Source: Pseudomonas sp. MWU13-2100
Lineage (GTDB): Bacteria > Pseudomonadota > Gammaproteobacteria > Pseudomonadales > Pseudomonadaceae
Length of the DNA stretch: 64,000 nucleotides
NCBI RefSeq assembly: GCF_023242365.1
Contig: NZ_JALLIX010000030.1
Coordinates: 1 to 64,000, forward strand
Direction of reading: 5' to 3'
Shown one piece after another: positions 34,206 through 42,303 of this stretch (its first letter is position 1; each line of letters starts with the position of its first letter). The notes beneath the pieces were generated by a model. The model was not told the origin of the DNA. It was given only the letters and a program-made list of their open reading frames with translations, and made no database searches. The position numbers and the translations under genes are program-made.

Positions 34206-35570
34206 ATGTCCGCCTTCTTTGCCGAACGCGCGCTGCTGCCTAGTGGATGGGCCAATAATGTACGCCTGGAGGTCAACGCCGCGGGCGTGCTGACCCAGGT
34301 CCAGGCCGATTCCCATGCGCAAGGCGCCGAACGGCTGGGCGGCCCGCTGCTGCCGGGCATGCCGAACCTGCATTCCCACGCCTTCCAGCGCGCCATGGGC
34401 GGCCTCGCGGAAGTGGCGGGCAATCCCAACGACAGCTTCTGGACCTGGCGTGACCTGATGTATCGGCTGGTGGGCAAGATCAGCCCGGAGCAGATGGGTA
34501 TCATCGCTCGCCAGTTATATATCGAGATGCTCAAGGCCGGCTACACCTCGGTGGCCGAGTTCCACTATGTGCACCATGACACCAACGGCCAGCCCTACGC
34601 CGATCCGGCCGAACTGGCCTTGCGCATCAGCCAGGCGGCCAGCGCCGCCGGTATCGGCCTGACCCTGCTGCCGGTGCTCTACAGCCATTCCGGTTTCGGC
34701 GGCCAGACGCCCAACGAAGGGCAGCGCCGCTTTATCAACAGCACCGAGAATTACCTGAAGTTACAGGCTCGTTTGCAGCCGTTGCTCGCCAAACAGCCAG
34801 CCCAGGCTCTCGGGCTGTGCTTCCATTCGCTGCGGGCGGTGACGCCAGAGCAGATCAATGAAGTGCTGGCCGCCAGCGACCCGCACTGTCCGGTACATAT
34901 CCATATCGCCGAGCAGCAGAAGGAAGTCGACGACTGCCTGAGCTGGAGCGGCAAGCGCCCGCTGCAATGGCTGTACGACAACGTCGCGGTGGATCAGCGC
35001 TGGTGTCTGGTGCACGCGACCCACGCCAACGCCGAGGAAGTCACGCGCATGGCCCGCAGCCGGGCGATTGCCGGCCTGTGCCTGACCACCGAGGCCAACC
35101 TCGGCGACGGGATTTTCCCGGCGGTGGACTTCCTCGCCCAGGGCGGGCGGATGGGCATCGGCTCCGACAGCCATGTGTCCTTGAGTGTGGTGGAAGAACT
35201 GCGTTGGCTGGAATATGGCCAGCGCCTGCGCGATCAACGGCGCAATCGCCTGTACCGCACCGATCAGCAGATGGTCGGGCGCACGCTGTATGACGCGGCC
35301 CTGGAGGGCGGTGCCCAAGCCCTGGGGCAAGCGATCGGGCGCCTGGAAGCCGGCAAGCGCGCCGACTGGCTGGTGCTCGACGGCAGCGACCCGTACCTGG
35401 CCACGGCCCGGGACGATGGCATTCTCAATCGCTGGTTGTTCGCCGGTGGCGACCGCCAGGTGCGCGACGTGATGGTCAACGGCCAGTGGGCGGTACGCGG
35501 TGGACGGCATGCGGGCGAAGAAGAAAGCGCCCGGGCGTTTACCCAGGTGCTGCGCGATCTGCTGAACTGA
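34206..35570 (+). CDS. hutF: Formimidoylglutamate deiminase HutF
   Basis: Amidohydrolase that converts N-formimidoylglutamate to N-formylglutamate plus ammonia (454 residues). The metal motif is HSHAFQRAMGG; further metal ligands lie in HIHIAEQQKEV, LVHATHANAEE and GIGSDSHVSLS. It is divergent from the rest of the locus and separated from hutC by a shared operator. Its presence, with hutG, defines the five-step pathway. Confidence 0.96.
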   Translation: MSAFFAERALLPSGWANNVRLEVNAAGVLTQVQADSHAQGAERLGGPLLPGMPNLHSHAFQRAMGGLAEVAGNPNDSFWTWRDLMYRLVGKISPEQMGIIARQLYIEMLKAGYTSVAEFHYVHHDTNGQPYADPAELALRISQAASAAGIGLTLLPVLYSHSGFGGQTPNEGQRRFINSTENYLKLQARLQPLLAKQPAQALGLCFHSLRAVTPEQINEVLAASDPHCPVHIHIAEQQKEVDDCLSWSGKRPLQWLYDNVAVDQRWCLVHATHANAEEVTRMARSRAIAGLCLTTEANLGDGIFPAVDFLAQGGRMGIGSDSHVSLSVVEELRWLEYGQRLRDQRRNRLYRTDQQMVGRTLYDAALEGGAQALGQAIGRLEAGKRADWLVLDGSDPYLATARDDGILNRWLFAGGDRQVRDVMVNGQWAVRGGRHAGEEESARAFTQVLRDLLN

Positions 35571-35596
35571 ACATCCGCTTGGATGGAGAGGCAATC

Positions 35597-35745
35597 CTGT
35601 GGCGAGGGGGCTTGTCGGAACGCCGCACCGCCCCGTTCGACTGCGAAGCAGTCGCAAAACCGGCATCTCGGTTTACCTGATACACCGAGTTCTCAGGTTT
35701 CAGGAGCGCTTCGCGGCCCGACAGGGGCAAGCCGCCTCGCCACCG
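35597..35745. repeat. Diverged REP-type inverted repeat
   Basis: Outer arms CTGTGGCGAGGGGGCTTGTC and GGGGCAAGCCGCCTCGCCAC face each other with a degenerate centre. This is a third REP-like variant, in the convergent space between hutF and the lipocalin gene. Confidence 0.65.
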
Positions 35746-35780
35746 ATGTATAGCCCCCTCTGCCAATGGAGAGCGTGGAT

Positions 35781-36338
35781 TCAGTTGAGCATCTTCGAAT
35801 CCGGAGTGCGCCAGATCAGCCGGGTGGTGTCGTAACCTTGCTGGCGCGCCCGGCTCAGCAGGTCCTCGCGGGTCTCCGCGCTGACCTTGGTCGTACGGGA
35901 CAACAACCACAGGTAGCGCCGGTTCGGATTGCCGACAAGCGCCGTCTTGTAGTCGTCGCTGACGTACAGGATCCAGTAATCGGCCTTGGCCACACCCGGC
36001 AACAGCGACGTGAACCAGTTATCGAACTTCACCCACAGCTTGTCGGTCTGCCCCGGCACCTGCGGCGTCGCCGTGCCCTTGGCTTCCTCCCAGGTCCACT
36101 GGTCGGTCAGGCAACGGTTGAACACCGCGACCTTGCCGTCCGCCATCAAGCTGTAGCGGGCCTCTGACTGCGCACAATTGCGCTGAAAATACATGGGCAT
36201 CCGCGCCAACTCGTACCAGGTGCCCTGGTAACGGTTCAGGTCCACGTGACCCGCAGTCTTGGGCGCCAAATCGTCGCCCGACGTAGCGCAACCGGCCAGC
36301 AACAAGCCAGCCAAAAGAGTGACCACTAAACGCAACAT
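35781..36338 (-). CDS. blc: Outer-membrane lipocalin (Blc family)
   Basis: Bacterial lipocalin lipoprotein of 185 residues. The signal peptide ends in a lipobox LAGC (Cys17). The diagnostic lipocalin motif is DLNRYQGTWYELARMP, followed by YSLMADGKVAVFNRC and WILYVSDDYKTALVGNPNR. Relatives bind fatty acids or lysophospholipids and sit on the outer membrane. GGGAGAA precedes the start. The next lipoprotein gene ends 30 bases upstream on the same strand, so the two may be co-transcribed. Confidence 0.94.
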   Translation of the reverse strand: MLRLVVTLLAGLLLAGCATSGDDLAPKTAGHVDLNRYQGTWYELARMPMYFQRNCAQSEARYSLMADGKVAVFNRCLTDQWTWEEAKGTATPQVPGQTDKLWVKFDNWFTSLLPGVAKADYWILYVSDDYKTALVGNPNRRYLWLLSRTTKVSAETREDLLSRARQQGYDTTRLIWRTPDSKMLN

Positions 36339-36368
36339 TGTTCTTCTCCCGTGGGCGATCGCCCCGGT

Positions 36369-36623
36369 TTACTTCAGGCCTTGCCCGGAAAACATCAGGA
36401 CTTTGTCACCGGCATACTGCACGCTGATAAAGCTGTTCTTGTTACCCCAGGTACAACTGGACATGCCCAGCGCTCCGGAACAGTCCGAAGGCGAGCCGAG
36501 CAGTTTCTCGACATCGGCCTTGGCCATGCCCGCGGAGATTTTCGAGTAGTTTTCCTGATTGACCTTGCTGCACGCGACCAACAGCACGCAGAACGACATA
36601 AGGGCGAGAGAGCGCAACGACAT
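36369..36623 (-). CDS. Small lipoprotein, BamE/SmpA-like fold
   Basis: An 84-residue lipoprotein: signal MSLRSLALMSFCVLLVAC with the lipid Cys at 18. It then has YSKISAGMAKADVEKLLGSP, the helix pattern of small BamE/SmpA-like or beta-lactamase-inhibitor-like lipoproteins, and two Cys (SDC, SSC) that could pair. Start at 36623 has AGGAG seven bases before it. The exact family and role are unknown. Confidence 0.85.
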   Translation of the reverse strand: MSLRSLALMSFCVLLVACSKVNQENYSKISAGMAKADVEKLLGSPSDCSGALGMSSCTWGNKNSFISVQYAGDKVLMFSGQGLK

Positions 36624-37023
36624 GGGGAACTCCTGGGGCTCAAAGGTGGGCACGGCTGCCTACCGCAAGCTTAGAAGAGAAAAGGGCCATCTGGTTCCCG
36701 AGCCTGGGCGCTTTTCTTACAGTGATTTCCTTCAAAACTTTTCAGGGGCTTTTTCCAGCGAAACCGGCATTTCGTCGGCTTTTTCGCTTGGAAATTAATA
36801 TTCAGCACGAAGGTGTCGACATAACTAGGCAATACCATTTTGCCTGCATGAAAGGCCCGTAAGCCGATGTTCAAGGCGTTACGCCCCACCATGACAAGCA
36901 ATGGACAAGCAGGACATGGACTTCCGACGCCGACGTTGACCAAGAGAAATTGCCCCACAGGTGCAGACCTGTGGCAAATTGACGCCCCTCGTTGACCCGC
37001 CCCCCCTGTGGACAGCCCATTTC
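36624..37023. other. Intergenic gap, divergent promoter region
   Basis: Four hundred bases between the lipoprotein and the chemoreceptor genes. It is noticeably more A+T rich than its surroundings at 36700-36830. I find no convincing gene, REP arm or operator. Promoters for both neighbours should lie here. Confidence 0.5.
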
Positions 37024-38916
37024 ATGACCAAAAACTTCAAGTTCAGCCATAAGATTCTGCTGGCGGCGGCCCTGGTGGTCGCAGTGGCGTTCGCCTGCTT
37101 CATCCTGTTCAACGACTACCGTCAGCGCGCGGCCCTGCGCCACAGCACCGAGGACTCGATGCAGGCGCTGGGCAGCCTGACCACCAGCAATATCCAGACC
37201 TGGCTGGAAAGTCGCATCCAGCTGCTGCAATCGCTGTCCCAGCAGATCGCCGCGGACGGCAACTCCGCCGATAGCCTGAAACACGCCATCGACCTGCCCG
37301 CCTACACCAGCAACTTCCAGCTCAGCTATTTCGGCAGCGCGCAGGGCGTGATGACCTCGATACCGGCGGGCAACCGTCCCGCCGACTACGATCCGCGCAC
37401 ACGCGGCTGGTACAAGGCCGCCACCGCCGCCCAACAGACCATCGTCACCGAACCCTACATCGCCGCGTCGTCCGGCAAGTTGGTGATCACCCTGGCCACC
37501 CCGGTGCAGCATCAGGGCCAGTTCATCGGCGTGACCGGCGCGGATATCGACCTGGGCAGCATCAGCGCCATCATCAACTCGCTGAACTTCGGCGGCCACG
37601 GGCAGGCCTTCATCGTCAGCGCCGATGGCAAGATCCTGATTCACCCGGACAGCAAGCTGATCCTGAAAAACCTCTCTGATGCTTACCCGAACGGCGCACC
37701 GAAAATCAGTGCCGGACTCAAGGAAGTCGAAGTGGACGGCAAAAAGCAGTTCATCTCCTTCACCCACGTCAGCGGCGTGTCCTCGGTGGACTGGTATGTC
37801 GCCCTGGTGCTCGACCAGGACACCGCGTTTTCCATGCTCAGCGAGTTCCGCACCTCGGCGATCATCGCCACGGTGATCGCCGTGATCATCATCATCGCCC
37901 TGCTCGGCATGCTGATCCGCGTACTGATGCAGCCGCTGCACCTGATGGGCCGCGCCATGCACGACATCGCCGAGGGTGAAGGCGACCTGACCAAGCGCCT
38001 GGTCATCCACGGCCACGATGAGTTCGGTACCCTGGGCATGTCCTTCAACCGCTTCGTCGAACGCATTCACAGCTCGATCCGCGAAGTCGCCTCGGCCACC
38101 GGCCAGGTCAACGAAGTGGCCTTGCGGGTGGTCAGCGCCTCCAACTCATCGATGCTCAACTCCGACCAACAGGCCAGCCGCACCAGCAGCGTGGCGGCGG
38201 CGATCAACCAGCTTGGTGCCGCGGCCCAGGAGATTGCGCAGAACGCCGCCCTCGCCTCGCAGCATTCGAGCGAAGCCCGCAGCCTGGCCGAAGACGGTCA
38301 GCAGGTGGTGAATAAAACCATCAGCGCCATGCAGCAACTGTCGGCCAAGATCAGCGATTCGTGCGGCAATATCGAAATCCTGAACAGCAACACCGTGAAT
38401 ATCGGCCAGATCCTCGAAGTGATCACCGGCATTTCCCAGCAGACCAACCTGCTGGCGCTCAACGCGGCGATCGAGGCGGCACGGGCCGGTGAAGCCGGGC
38501 GTGGTTTTGCGGTGGTGGCCGACGAGGTGCGCAACCTGGCGCACCGCACCCAGGATTCGGCGCAGCAAGTGCAGAAGATGATTGAAGAGTTGCAGGTCGG
38601 CGCCCGGGAGGCGGTGAGCGTCATGACCGACAGCCAGCGTCAGAGCGAAAGCAGCGTCGGCATCGCCAACCAGGCGGGCGAGCGGCTGGGCAGCGTGACC
38701 CAGCGGATCGGCGAGATCGACGGCATGAACCAGTCGGTGGCGACCGCGACCGAGGAACAGACGGCGGTGGTGGAATCGATCAACGTCGACATTACCGAGA
38801 TCAATACGCTGAACCAGGAAGGCGTGGAAAACCTGCAATCGACCTTGCGCGCGTGTTCGGATCTGGAACAGCAGGCGGCGCGGTTGAAGCACTTGGTGGG
38901 TAGTTTCCGGATCTGA
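37024..38916 (+). CDS. PctA-like amino acid chemoreceptor (dCache domain)
   Basis: Chemoreceptor of 630 residues, one more than PctA of P. aeruginosa and clearly of its type (MTKNFKFSHKILLAAALVV start, helix 1 at 10-30, helix 2 at about 278-302). The periplasmic double Cache domain carries the amino-acid motif Tyr122, Arg127, Trp129, Tyr130 (YDPRTRGWY), Tyr145 and Asp174. The residue matching PctA Asp146 is Ala147 (EPYIAASSG instead of EPYVDA). HAMP and signalling domains follow with SQQTNLLALNAAIEAARAGE near 471-490. Amino acid ligands are inferred; the lost Asp may alter specificity. No strong ribosome site is seen before the ATG. Confidence 0.92.
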   Translation: MTKNFKFSHKILLAAALVVAVAFACFILFNDYRQRAALRHSTEDSMQALGSLTTSNIQTWLESRIQLLQSLSQQIAADGNSADSLKHAIDLPAYTSNFQLSYFGSAQGVMTSIPAGNRPADYDPRTRGWYKAATAAQQTIVTEPYIAASSGKLVITLATPVQHQGQFIGVTGADIDLGSISAIINSLNFGGHGQAFIVSADGKILIHPDSKLILKNLSDAYPNGAPKISAGLKEVEVDGKKQFISFTHVSGVSSVDWYVALVLDQDTAFSMLSEFRTSAIIATVIAVIIIIALLGMLIRVLMQPLHLMGRAMHDIAEGEGDLTKRLVIHGHDEFGTLGMSFNRFVERIHSSIREVASATGQVNEVALRVVSASNSSMLNSDQQASRTSSVAAAINQLGAAAQEIAQNAALASQHSSEARSLAEDGQQVVNKTISAMQQLSAKISDSCGNIEILNSNTVNIGQILEVITGISQQTNLLALNAAIEAARAGEAGRGFAVVADEVRNLAHRTQDSAQQVQKMIEELQVGAREAVSVMTDSQRQSESSVGIANQAGERLGSVTQRIGEIDGMNQSVATATEEQTAVVESINVDITEINTLNQEGVENLQSTLRACSDLEQQAARLKHLVGSFRI

Positions 38917-38936
38917 GATCTGCGGGGGGGGCTGAG

Positions 38937-39044
38937 GGCCTCTTCGCGGGCAAGCTCCGCTCCCACAGTGTCCGAGTCGGACGCACATTTTGTGTACGGC
39001 CGAACCCCTAATGTGGGAGCGGAGCTTGCCCGCGAAGAGGCCCT
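38937..39044. repeat. REP pair in tail-to-tail layout
   Basis: A reverse arm (GGCCTCTTCGCGGGCAAGCT CCGCTCCCACAG) at 38937 and a forward arm at 39012, about 42 bases apart, between two convergent genes. Confidence 0.88.
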
Positions 39045-39060
39045 CCGCCACACAGAAGAT

Positions 39061-39663
39061 CTAGAAGCGTGAACCCGGCTCACGCAGGAACGCCACTTCC
39101 TCAGCCGTGGACTCACGTCCGAGCAGCGCATTGCGATGGGGAAAGCGCCCGAACCGGGCAATAACGTCGCGATGCCGTTCGGCATAGTCCAGATAATCGG
39201 CAAAGATAGCCCGATCCACCTCAGGCTGCTGCGCCAGCAGTTGCGCAAAGCGCGACACCGCCTCGTTCTGCACCGCCAGGTGCTCGCAGTGCTCGAACAC
39301 CAGGTAGACAAACACCCGCTGGATCGCCGACAACCGCCGATCGAAATCCGCGGCCACCCCTTGTGCCACCAGCGCCTGGGCGCGGGTATCACCGGAGAAA
39401 GCCCTGGGGGTATCACGGAAGATCATCCGTGGCAGCTGATCGAGCAAAATCACCAGCGCCAGCCAACCTTCGGGACATTGCGTCCACTCGGTCAATTCGC
39501 CAGCCAGTGCCTGCTCGACAAGGCCCCCGAAACGCGTTCGCGCCTCGAGGTCCTGGCTGTCGCGCTTGCCGAACCACAACCGCCCCTTGTCAGCCACCGT
39601 CCCGGCGGTCGTCCCGGTTGAACCGAACCACCAATCGAGCAACGGCTGCCAGGGGGCGCTCAC
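39061..39663 (-). CDS. DUF924 family protein
   Basis: A 200-residue helical protein of the DUF924 (YP_-type TPR-like) family, recognised by LVILLDQLPRMIFRDTPRAF, VFVYLVFEHCEHLAVQNEAV and DYLDYAERHRDVIARFGRFP HRN. No catalytic role is established. Start is GTG at 39663 (VSAPWQPLLDWW), with AAGGA inside the last codons of fbp. It lies four bases after fbp and is probably co-transcribed with it. Confidence 0.9.
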   Translation of the reverse strand: MSAPWQPLLDWWFGSTGTTAGTVADKGRLWFGKRDSQDLEARTRFGGLVEQALAGELTEWTQCPEGWLALVILLDQLPRMIFRDTPRAFSGDTRAQALVAQGVAADFDRRLSAIQRVFVYLVFEHCEHLAVQNEAVSRFAQLLAQQPEVDRAIFADYLDYAERHRDVIARFGRFPHRNALLGRESTAEEVAFLREPGSRF

Positions 39664-39667
39664 CGGT

Positions 39668-40678
39668 TTATTCCTTGTGGTAAGCCGTGACGCGTTCGAC
39701 TTCTTCTTTCGAGCCGAGGAACACCGCGACACGCTGGTGCAGGCCGTCCGGCTTGATGTCGAGAATACGCTGGTGACCGTCGGTGGAGGCGCCGCCGGCC
39801 TGTTCCACCAGGAACGACATCGGGTTGGCTTCGTACATCAGGCGCAGCTTGCCCGGTTTGGACGGCTCGCGGCTGTCGCGCGGGTACATGAACAAGCCGC
39901 CACGGGTCAGGATACGGTGCACGTCCGCAACCATCGCGGCGACCCAGCGCATGTTGTAGTTCTTTTTCAGCGGGCCTTCTTCGCCGGCCAGCAATTCGCC
40001 GACATAACGCTGTACCGGTGCTTCCCAGTGGCGCTGATTGGACATGTTGATCGCGAACTCCTGAGTGGAGGCCGGGATCTTGATATCTTCATGGGTCAGC
40101 ACGAAGCTGCCCATTTCACGGTCAAGGGTAAAGCCTTTCACGCCATCACCCAGGGTAAGCACCAGCATGGTCTGCGGGCCGTAGATGGCATAACCGGCGG
40201 CTACCTGCTCGGTACCTGGCTGCAGGAAGGCCTTTTCATTCAAGGCTTCGTTCTGGCTCAGGTGTTCATTCGGGCAACGCAGCACCGAGAAGATAGTACC
40301 GACCGGGGCGTTGATATCGATGTTCGACGAACCGTCCAGCGGGTCGAATACCAGCAGGTAGGCGCCTTTCGGGTATTTGCCGGGGATCTGGTAGGCATTG
40401 TCCATTTCCTCGGACGCCATGCCGGCCAGGTGACCGCCCCACTCATTGGCTTCGAGGAGGATTTCGTTGGAAATCACGTCGAGCTTCTTCTGCACTTCGC
40501 CCTGCACGTTTTCCGTGCCCATGCTGCCCAGAACCCCACCCAGCGCGCCCTTGGAGACGGCATGGCTGATTTCCTTGCAAGCACGCGCGACCACTTCGAT
40601 CAGGAAACGCAGATCGGCAGGCGTGTTGTTGCTGCGGGTCTGCTCAATCAAATAGCGACTCAGGGTAACGCGGGACAT
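39668..40678 (-). CDS. fbp: Fructose-1,6-bisphosphatase class I
   Basis: Gluconeogenic phosphatase: fructose-1,6-bisphosphate to fructose-6-phosphate (336 residues). The metal-binding motif DPLDGSSNIDINAPVGTIFS and the substrate motif GGLFMYPRD are present, as is KLRLMYEANPMSFLVEQAGG. Important here because pseudomonads grow mainly on organic acids and amino acids such as histidine. CGGAG precedes the ATG by seven bases. Confidence 0.97.
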   Translation of the reverse strand: MSRVTLSRYLIEQTRSNNTPADLRFLIEVVARACKEISHAVSKGALGGVLGSMGTENVQGEVQKKLDVISNEILLEANEWGGHLAGMASEEMDNAYQIPGKYPKGAYLLVFDPLDGSSNIDINAPVGTIFSVLRCPNEHLSQNEALNEKAFLQPGTEQVAAGYAIYGPQTMLVLTLGDGVKGFTLDREMGSFVLTHEDIKIPASTQEFAINMSNQRHWEAPVQRYVGELLAGEEGPLKKNYNMRWVAAMVADVHRILTRGGLFMYPRDSREPSKPGKLRLMYEANPMSFLVEQAGGASTDGHQRILDIKPDGLHQRVAVFLGSKEEVERVTAYHKE

Positions 40679-40848
40679 GGATGGCTCCGGAGATGAGGGG
40701 CTGAAAACCCGCGCAGTTTAACGCGAGTTGACCTGTATTGCCTCCTGTCAGACCGAGTTCCGACACGGAGAGTTCAGGGACCGGCTTGAGCCTAGTCCAA
40801 AAGCGCCGGAATTCCGGCCATTGCCCGGCCCTTGTAGGTGCCGGCTCT

Positions 40849-40922
40849 TGTGGGAACGGAGCTTGCCCGCGAAGCTTTTAGCGGTCTCAAGGACCTCGTC
40901 GCCAGCAAGCCGGCGCCCACAG
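40849..40922. repeat. Hybrid REP pair
   Basis: The left arm is of the GGAGCTTGCCCGCGAAG family and the right arm (GTCGCCAGCAAGCCGGCGCC) of the CCGGCTTGC family, so two REP types are joined in one inverted unit. The gap separates fbp from the DUF3999 gene. Confidence 0.75.
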
Positions 40923-40938
40923 GCTCCCGGGCAGGCAC

Positions 40939-42303
40939 CTATACCCGCGGTTTGCGCAACAGGCTGAAAGCCATGCCGGCCAAAGCCGCCACACCCAGCA
41001 GCAACACCGCCCACAGGCCGATCTTCTTCCAATCGCTGCCCAGTGCAACCGGTACCACCGGCGGCGGCACCGTGGTTACTGCCGCTCCGCTCGCCGTGGC
41101 CTGACCCAATCCGGCCAGACGTTGCGGACTGTAATCGGGGATCAAGGTCGACAACGACAGGTTCGCCGCCTTGACCGCCGGGTTGCCGAGCGCGAGGGAA
41201 AACGGCGGCTCGCCACGGGCCAGGAACACCAACTGCGTGCTGCGCACCGCGAAACGCAAGGTCGGCGCCTGGGCGCCCAGGCCGCCGCCACGCTCGTCGA
41301 CCACCAGCTTCAATTGCGCCACGGCACGCCCGGGCAACTGCAACTGGTCCTGGACCACATCCTGGCCATTCTGGGTCAGGCGATAGAGCAAACCGCTGCT
41401 CAGCGTCTGCCAGGGCGCGTTGCCGTCCTGGCGCCCGTACAAGTTCACCGGCGCCAGGCTGTTGGCCTGCGCCAGTTCGACCCGCACCTGCTCAAGCGGC
41501 AGGCCGAGGGGCAGTTGCCAGGTGTATTCCCCGGCCTTGGCGCTGCTCCCGGCCAGCGGCTGCGACCATACCAGCGGCAACGGCAGGCTGCTGGTGGTGG
41601 AACTGGCCAACTGCGCCGAACTGAGTGTCGGCGCCGCCTGCGGCGACTGCCACAACAGGCGCAAGTAACGCGCCGACAACCCCGGCAGGGCGACTTCATG
41701 CTGCTCCACCCGCTCGTCGGCAAACGACAAGCGCGCCACCTGCCCATCGCCCCAGGCCTGCCAGTGCTGCAAGTCATCGCTGGCCTCGATGCTGAAACGC
41801 TGGAAGCCGTCGCGCTCGCTGTTCCAGTCCAAAACCAGCTGCTGCAATGGCGCCTTGATCGCGCTGGCATCCAGTAGCCAGCCGCGCAGCACTTCCTCAC
41901 CGGCTTCCAACTGAGCCGAAGGACTCACCTCGACCAGAGTGCCATTGGCCGACGACTGGACCCGCACGCTCGGCGTGGCCTGGGGCGCAGCGGCCGAGTT
42001 GTACAGCGGGAACCACTTCACGTTCGTCAGGCTGTGGCTCTGCGTCGCCTGCGCCTGTTCCCGCGCCAGGGCATAGGCCTGGGGCTCACCGGCGGCATTG
42101 AACACCCGCACATCGCTCAGATCGGACTGGCGCGCGCTCAGTTGCAACGTCAGCGGCAGCTCCAGGCGATACCAGGGGCCCTCGCCACTCAGGGTCAGCG
42201 GCACCCGGGTGGTGTAGTCGGTCGGTTTCTCCTGGGCGAACGCCGACAGCGCCGCACACAGCCCGATGATGCCCAACCAGCACGGGCTCGCTTTGTGAAT
42301 CAA
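40939..42303 (-). CDS. DUF3999 family envelope protein
   Basis: A 454-residue protein with a signal peptide (to about residue 23, SAFA-QEK), a large beta-rich periplasmic region and one C-terminal membrane helix (KIGLWAVLLLGVAALAGMAF) with a short basic tail. Motifs such as VPLTLSGEGPWYRLELPL and DVRVFNAAGEPQAYAL fit DUF3999 (PF13163). Function is unknown. It overlaps the DUF2339 gene by four bases (ATGA), a pairing repeated in many Pseudomonas, so the two probably act in one envelope assembly. Confidence 0.9.
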   Translation of the reverse strand: MIHKASPCWLGIIGLCAALSAFAQEKPTDYTTRVPLTLSGEGPWYRLELPLTLQLSARQSDLSDVRVFNAAGEPQAYALAREQAQATQSHSLTNVKWFPLYNSAAAPQATPSVRVQSSANGTLVEVSPSAQLEAGEEVLRGWLLDASAIKAPLQQLVLDWNSERDGFQRFSIEASDDLQHWQAWGDGQVARLSFADERVEQHEVALPGLSARYLRLLWQSPQAAPTLSSAQLASSTTSSLPLPLVWSQPLAGSSAKAGEYTWQLPLGLPLEQVRVELAQANSLAPVNLYGRQDGNAPWQTLSSGLLYRLTQNGQDVVQDQLQLPGRAVAQLKLVVDERGGGLGAQAPTLRFAVRSTQLVFLARGEPPFSLALGNPAVKAANLSLSTLIPDYSPQRLAGLGQATASGAAVTTVPPPVVPVALGSDWKKIGLWAVLLLGVAALAGMAFSLLRKPRV

